Shown here: one piece after another, positions 5,840-9,762 of the stretch
Position numbering within the stretch: position 1 is the first letter of the stretch
How the letters are laid out: each line of letters starts with the position of its first letter
Made by a program: the position numbers and the translations under genes
The notes under the pieces: model-generated
What the model was told of the DNA's origin: nothing
What the model saw: only the letters and a program-made list of their open reading frames with translations
The model's database searches: none
NCBI GenBank assembly: GCA_002299795.1
Contig: DBNP01000024.1
Span: 1 to 9,762 of the forward strand
DNA: 9,762 bases
From: Candidatus Saccharibacteria bacterium UBA669
GTDB taxonomy: Bacteria; Patescibacteriota; Saccharimonadia; Saccharimonadales; Saccharimonadaceae
Reading direction: 5' to 3'

Positions 5840-7270
5840 CTACCCGATAAGACTGTCGAGATATGTTTTCAGTTCATCGCGCCAGTCGGTTGGCTTGAAG
5901 CCGGTTGCTTCGATTTTTTCTAGGCTCATTGTGCTTTGGAGTGGTCGTGGCGCGATACCGTCTTTGCCGGCGTAGTAGGCAGCCGTGTGCACTGGTGTAA
6001 CATCATCGGGTGATTGACCTTTGCTATCGTACGCCGTGCGCGCAATTTCCGCCCAGCTCACGGCGTCGCCACTATTGGTAATGTTGTACGTGCCATACGC
6101 GGCACGGCTATCAATAAGATGCTTAATACCGGCGGCGAGGGTACTGGCAAAGGTGAGGCGTCCGATTTGATCATCAACAACCGAGGGTTTGATACCACGA
6201 TCGGCCAGTCCTGCCATCGTTTTGACGAAGTTGTTGCCATTGCCCACGACCCAGCTAGTGCGTGCGATATAGTGGCGCGGTGCGGTTGCGGCAGCGATAT
6301 CACCGGCAGCTTTGGACTGAGCGTAAACGCCAAGAGGGCTAAATGGTTCACCCTCGGTATGCGGAGACACTGTACCATCGAACACATAGTCGCTCGATAC
6401 ATGAACGAGTGTAATACCATACTCGGTGGCGATACGGGCAAGATTACCGACCGCACGGGCGTTTGTCGCCCAGGCCTCGCGGCGGCCCTCGGGTGTTTCG
6501 GCGGTATCGACGGCGGTGTACGCGGCGGCATTCACAATGATGCCGTAGTCACGCCACCGTCGAGCTGTTTGCAGGGTGGTCTCATCGGAAATATCGAGCC
6601 CGTCGCGGCCGACATAGTCGGCGTCTGGGTAGAGTTCGCGAAGTGCCCGACCAAGCTGACCGTTTGCGCCGGTGATCATTACTTTTTTGGGCTTGAGTGG
6701 GGTCACTGATTTGAGCGGGGGATGCGACTTGTCTTTATCGGACATAGTAGCTTGATCGAGTGAAATTGGCCAATCAATGTGCAGCTCTGGATCGGCAAGA
6801 TTGACGAACGCGTAGTCTGCTTCTGGGGACCAGTGGTCATTGACGAGGTACATGTAGACCGTATTATTCTCGAGGGCCTGGAACCCATTAGCGACACCGC
6901 GGGGGACAAAAATAGCTCGTGACGGGTCCATTTCAAGCGTAAATACTTTGCCATAGGTTGCACTACCCTCACGGAGATCACACCAGGCACCAAAAATACG
7001 GCCATGGCCAATGGAAACGAACTTATCCCATGGTTCGGCATGGAGCCCTCGGGTGACGCCCGCTTCGGCATTGAAGCTGACATTGTTTTGCACCGGTCCA
7101 AAATCAAGCATTCCGGCATCAAGCATCCTTTCGCGCTGCCAGTTTTCTTTGAACCAGCCGCGCCTATCGCCGTGGACTGGCAGATCATACCATACAAGCC
7201 CATCGATAGGTGTTTCATGGGCTTCCAGGTTTTTGCTAAACTCGAGACTCTGCGATTGTTTTTCAGCCAT
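5840..7270 (-). CDS. rfbC-rfbD: Bifunctional dTDP-4-dehydrorhamnose 3,5-epimerase / reductase (RmlC-RmlD fusion)
   Basis: One 476-residue chain carries the last two steps of dTDP-L-rhamnose synthesis. Residues about 20-185 are RmlC: GDRRGWF at 34-40, TRGLH with catalytic His77 at 73-77, Lys83, FVPRGVANGF at 121-130, Tyr141 aligned with the catalytic Tyr of single-domain RmlC, and ADPELHIDWP at 159-168. After a linker at about 186-195, residues 196-476 are RmlD. The NADPH loop TGANGQLG lies at 200-207, VNAAAYTAVD at 246-255, VSSDYVFDG at 291-299, and catalytic Tyr316 and Lys320 are in YAQSK. No frameshift is present, so this is a true fusion. The NDHWSPE segment at 144-150 and the fusion itself recall Bifidobacterium and Arthrobacter enzymes, from memory. 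It starts three bases after the rfbB stop, so the two are one transcript. By eye it is rich in GC, for example 40 of 60 bases at 6481-6540. Confidence 0.95.
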   Translation of the reverse strand: MAEKQSQSLEFSKNLEAHETPIDGLVWYDLPVHGDRRGWFKENWQRERMLDAGMLDFGPVQNNVSFNAEAGVTRGLHAEPWDKFVSIGHGRIFGAWCDLREGSATYGKVFTLEMDPSRAIFVPRGVANGFQALENNTVYMYLVNDHWSPEADYAFVNLADPELHIDWPISLDQATMSDKDKSHPPLKSVTPLKPKKVMITGANGQLGRALRELYPDADYVGRDGLDISDETTLQTARRWRDYGIIVNAAAYTAVDTAETPEGRREAWATNARAVGNLARIATEYGITLVHVSSDYVFDGTVSPHTEGEPFSPLGVYAQSKAAGDIAAATAPRHYIARTSWVVGNGNNFVKTMAGLADRGIKPSVVDDQIGRLTFASTLAAGIKHLIDSRAAYGTYNITNSGDAVSWAEIARTAYDSKGQSPDDVTPVHTAAYYAGKDGIAPRPLQSTMSLEKIEATGFKPTDWRDELKTYLDSLIG

Positions 7271-7273
7271 ATG

Positions 7274-8380
<1,107 letters not shown>

Positions 8381-8390
8381 CTAAACAAAT

Positions 8391-8396
8391 AGGAGG
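8391..8396 (+). promoter_or_regulatory. Shine-Dalgarno with unusually short spacing
   Basis: AGGAGG ends only three bases before the ATG at 8400, compared with eight bases for the same motif at rfbA. The downstream N-terminus is that expected for the family, so the start is secure despite the tight spacing. Confidence 0.65.
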
Positions 8397-8399
8397 AAT

Positions 8400-8840
8400 A
8401 TGAAAGTAGCTATCGTTAGTGGGTACTTCAACCCGCTCCATGGTGGACATATCGACATGATCGAAGCCGCGGCATCGCTTGGAGACCGACTTATTGTCAT
8501 CGTAAACAACGACACTCAGCAGTTGCTAAAAAAAGGCAAGATTATCCTCGACGAGAAAAACCGATTGCGACTTACGCGTGCACTCAAGGGTGTCGACCAG
8601 GTAGTGCTGGCTATCGACCAAGATCCAACTGTCATCAATACGCTCGAATTGATTGCTAAGCAGCATCCAGGTGACGAGCTGATTTTTGCCAATGGTGGTG
8701 ATCGTTCAAGCGGGAAGGTTGTCCCCGAAACGGAGATTTGTGAAAAATACAACATAAAGATGGTGTTTGATGCGGGTGGCGACTCTAAGAGTGACTCCTC
8801 GACGCGCATTAATCAGGCGACTGGTCACGAACAAGCATAA
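8400..8840 (+). CDS. Cytidylyltransferase-like nucleotidyltransferase (HxGH family)
   Basis: This 146-residue protein begins MKVAIVSGYFNPLHGGH, with the HGGH nucleotide-binding motif at 14-17. That places it among the small class of cytidylyltransferase-like enzymes (glycerol-3-phosphate cytidylyltransferase, C-terminal HldE domain). The helix after the motif, the strand DRLIVIVNND at 29-38 and the basic DEKNRLRL at 51-58 agree. In place of the usual ISTT or SSS motif near the end it has SSTRI at 133-137, and ANGGDR at 97-102 replaces a G-D-W-type motif. The substrate is therefore uncertain: it could activate glycerol phosphate, a heptose phosphate or another small phosphate. Its position between surface-sugar genes hints at envelope work. 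It is divergent from rfbB and followed 101 bp later by glmS. Confidence 0.88.
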   Translation: MKVAIVSGYFNPLHGGHIDMIEAAASLGDRLIVIVNNDTQQLLKKGKIILDEKNRLRLTRALKGVDQVVLAIDQDPTVINTLELIAKQHPGDELIFANGGDRSSGKVVPETEICEKYNIKMVFDAGGDSKSDSSTRINQATGHEQA

Positions 8841-8861
8841 AAGGTTGTAATTTATACATTC

Positions 8862-8870
8862 TGCTAAAAT
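8862..8870 (+). promoter_or_regulatory. Putative extended -10 promoter of glmS
   Basis: TGCTAAAAT carries TG-n plus TAAAAT (five of six). TTGTAA at 8845-8850 is a -35-like sequence but sits only 14 bases away. Transcription would begin near 8877, giving a leader of about 65 bases. Confidence 0.4.
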
Positions 8871-8903
8871 TCTCATATTTTTCGCGCTAAGATAGAAACA
8901 TAA

Positions 8904-8918
8904 GCACTCGTGCAGTGC
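8904..8918 (+). other. Small hairpin in the glmS leader
   Basis: GCACT (8904-8908) pairs with AGTGC (8914-8918) around a five-base loop. It lies upstream of the Shine-Dalgarno AAGGA at 8930-8935. It is too small to be a glmS ribozyme, and no U-run follows. Confidence 0.25.
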
Positions 8919-8941
8919 GTAACTAGGCGAAAGGAATCCAT

Positions 8942-9762
8942 ATGTGCGGAATCGTTGGCTATATCGGTGACAAGAGGGCGCAGCCCATCCTACTTGCTGG
9001 TCTCAAACGGCTGGAGTATCGTGGCTATGACAGCGCAGGCATAGTGTCATTTGATACTCGCGGCAAGGCTACGCTCGTGCGTGCCAAGGGCAAGGTCGCT
9101 GAGCTCGAGGCAAAGCTGCGTGATCACAAGAAGCTAGACACAGCGGGAATTGGTCATACGCGCTGGGCAACACACGGTGCGCCGAGCAAGCGCAACGCCC
9201 ACCCTCACAATGCTGGTGATATTTATTTGGTGCACAACGGTATCATAGAAAATTATCAGGAGCTGAAAGATGCGCTAAAGGCGCGAGGCTACGACTTCAA
9301 AAGTGATACCGATACTGAAGTGCTGACGGCACTAGTCGATTCGCTATACCAGAAGAATACTAATCTGCTTGAGGCTGTGAGCGGTGCATTGCAGCTCGTG
9401 GTGGGAGCATATGGTATCGCGGTGGTGAGTGACAAGAGCCCAGATGAAATTATCGTGGCGCGCAAGGGTAGTCCGCTCATCGTGGGCGTCGGTGAGGACG
9501 AGACATTTGTCGCTAGCGACGCCAGCGCTTTGGTTGGGCAGACCGACAAAGTGATCTATCTGCACGACGGCGAAATTGGCCGTTGTACGCGGAGTGGCGT
9601 CGAGCTATTTGACGCGAAGGCACAGGCCATAGAGGCACAGATTGAGACGCTAGAAATGGATCTGCAAGCCATTCAAAAGAAGGGTTTTGCACACTTTCTA
9701 CTCAAGGAGATTCATGAACAGCCCGAGAGCCTGCGCGCAACCCTGCGTGGTCGCGTGAATAC
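8942..9762 (+). CDS. glmS: Glutamine--fructose-6-phosphate aminotransferase (partial, C-terminus missing)
   Basis: The enzyme makes glucosamine-6-phosphate from fructose-6-phosphate and glutamine, the entry to UDP-GlcNAc and peptidoglycan. The 273 visible codons cover the N-terminal glutaminase domain. Cys2 is the nucleophile after Met removal (MCGIVGYIG). LEYRGYDSAGI is at 24-34, GHTRWATHG at 71-79, HNGIIENY at 98-105, SDTDTE with the glutamine-binding Asp at 121-126, and ASDASAL at 191-197. The linker KGFAHFLLKEIHEQP at 247-261 leads into the two SIS sugar-isomerase domains, which lie beyond the right edge. AAGGA lies seven bases before the ATG. The full family length is about 600 residues, so more than half is outside the window. 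Confidence 0.96.
   Translation, partial: MCGIVGYIGDKRAQPILLAGLKRLEYRGYDSAGIVSFDTRGKATLVRAKGKVAELEAKLRDHKKLDTAGIGHTRWATHGAPSKRNAHPHNAGDIYLVHNGIIENYQELKDALKARGYDFKSDTDTEVLTALVDSLYQKNTNLLEAVSGALQLVVGAYGIAVVSDKSPDEIIVARKGSPLIVGVGEDETFVASDASALVGQTDKVIYLHDGEIGRCTRSGVELFDAKAQAIEAQIETLEMDLQAIQKKGFAHFLLKEIHEQPESLRATLRGRVN

Noticed and set aside
6014..6709. Plus-strand open frame of 231 codons opposite rfbCD
   Set aside because: It mirrors a GC-rich coding region with intact RmlC and RmlD motifs on the other strand. Its translation resembles no family and is a compositional shadow.
8841..8941. glmS ribozyme or riboswitch upstream of glmS
   Set aside because: The gap is only 101 bases, with a single 5-bp stem and no recognisable ribozyme core. 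The real ribozyme is larger.

Overview
The window reads as an ordinary chromosomal stretch from a bacterium with a standard genetic code (TGA, TAG and TAA all act as stops) and intermediate GC. The protein flavour fits Candidatus Saccharibacteria (TM7), the small epibionts of Actinobacteria. The rhamnose enzymes have actinobacterial hallmarks, including a fused RmlC-RmlD. The secreted protein at the left edge is of a kind I associate with Actinobacteria and Saccharibacteria. Many genes have short or apparently absent 5' leaders. The phylum assignment is inference from recall, not a database match; an actinobacterium is the main alternative.

Layout. Positions 1-1806 (minus strand) hold a membrane-anchored small protein whose stop overlaps the GTG start of a secreted protein. 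That secreted protein has a lysozyme-like region with a putative catalytic Glu, then what looks like lectin-type beta-propeller repeats, and it runs off the left edge. Positions 1889-3286 (minus) encode a polytopic DUF2142 protein. Positions 3337-3729 (plus) encode a GtrA-family flippase-like protein, divergent from DUF2142. Its 3' end meets, after 2 bp, a minus-strand pair of DUF2304 (3732-4085) and a family 2 glycosyltransferase (4082-4786), which overlap by 4 nt. Positions 4831-8284 (minus) hold a complete dTDP-L-rhamnose pathway in three genes transcribed rfbB, rfbCD (fusion), rfbA. From 8400 the plus strand carries a small HxGH cytidylyltransferase-like protein and the first 273 codons of glmS.

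How it works together. RmlA, RmlB and RmlCD turn glucose-1-phosphate and dTTP into dTDP-L-rhamnose. GlmS feeds glucosamine-6-phosphate towards UDP-GlcNAc. The GT2, DUF2304, GtrA and DUF2142 set looks like a polyprenyl-phosphate-linked sugar module: load the lipid carrier, flip it, transfer outside. This would decorate the cell surface. The secreted and anchored pair at 1-1806 would then act at or beyond that surface.

Expression. Putative -10 boxes lie 5-7 nt upstream of the start codons of DUF2142, gtrA, GT2 and rfbB, with no Shine-Dalgarno, which suggests leaderless or nearly leaderless mRNAs. In contrast rfbA, the cytidylyltransferase gene, glmS and the secreted-protein gene have clear Shine-Dalgarno sequences. 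I see no tRNA, rRNA, CRISPR array, insertion sequence or convincing intrinsic terminator. No gap between genes exceeds about 150 bases.
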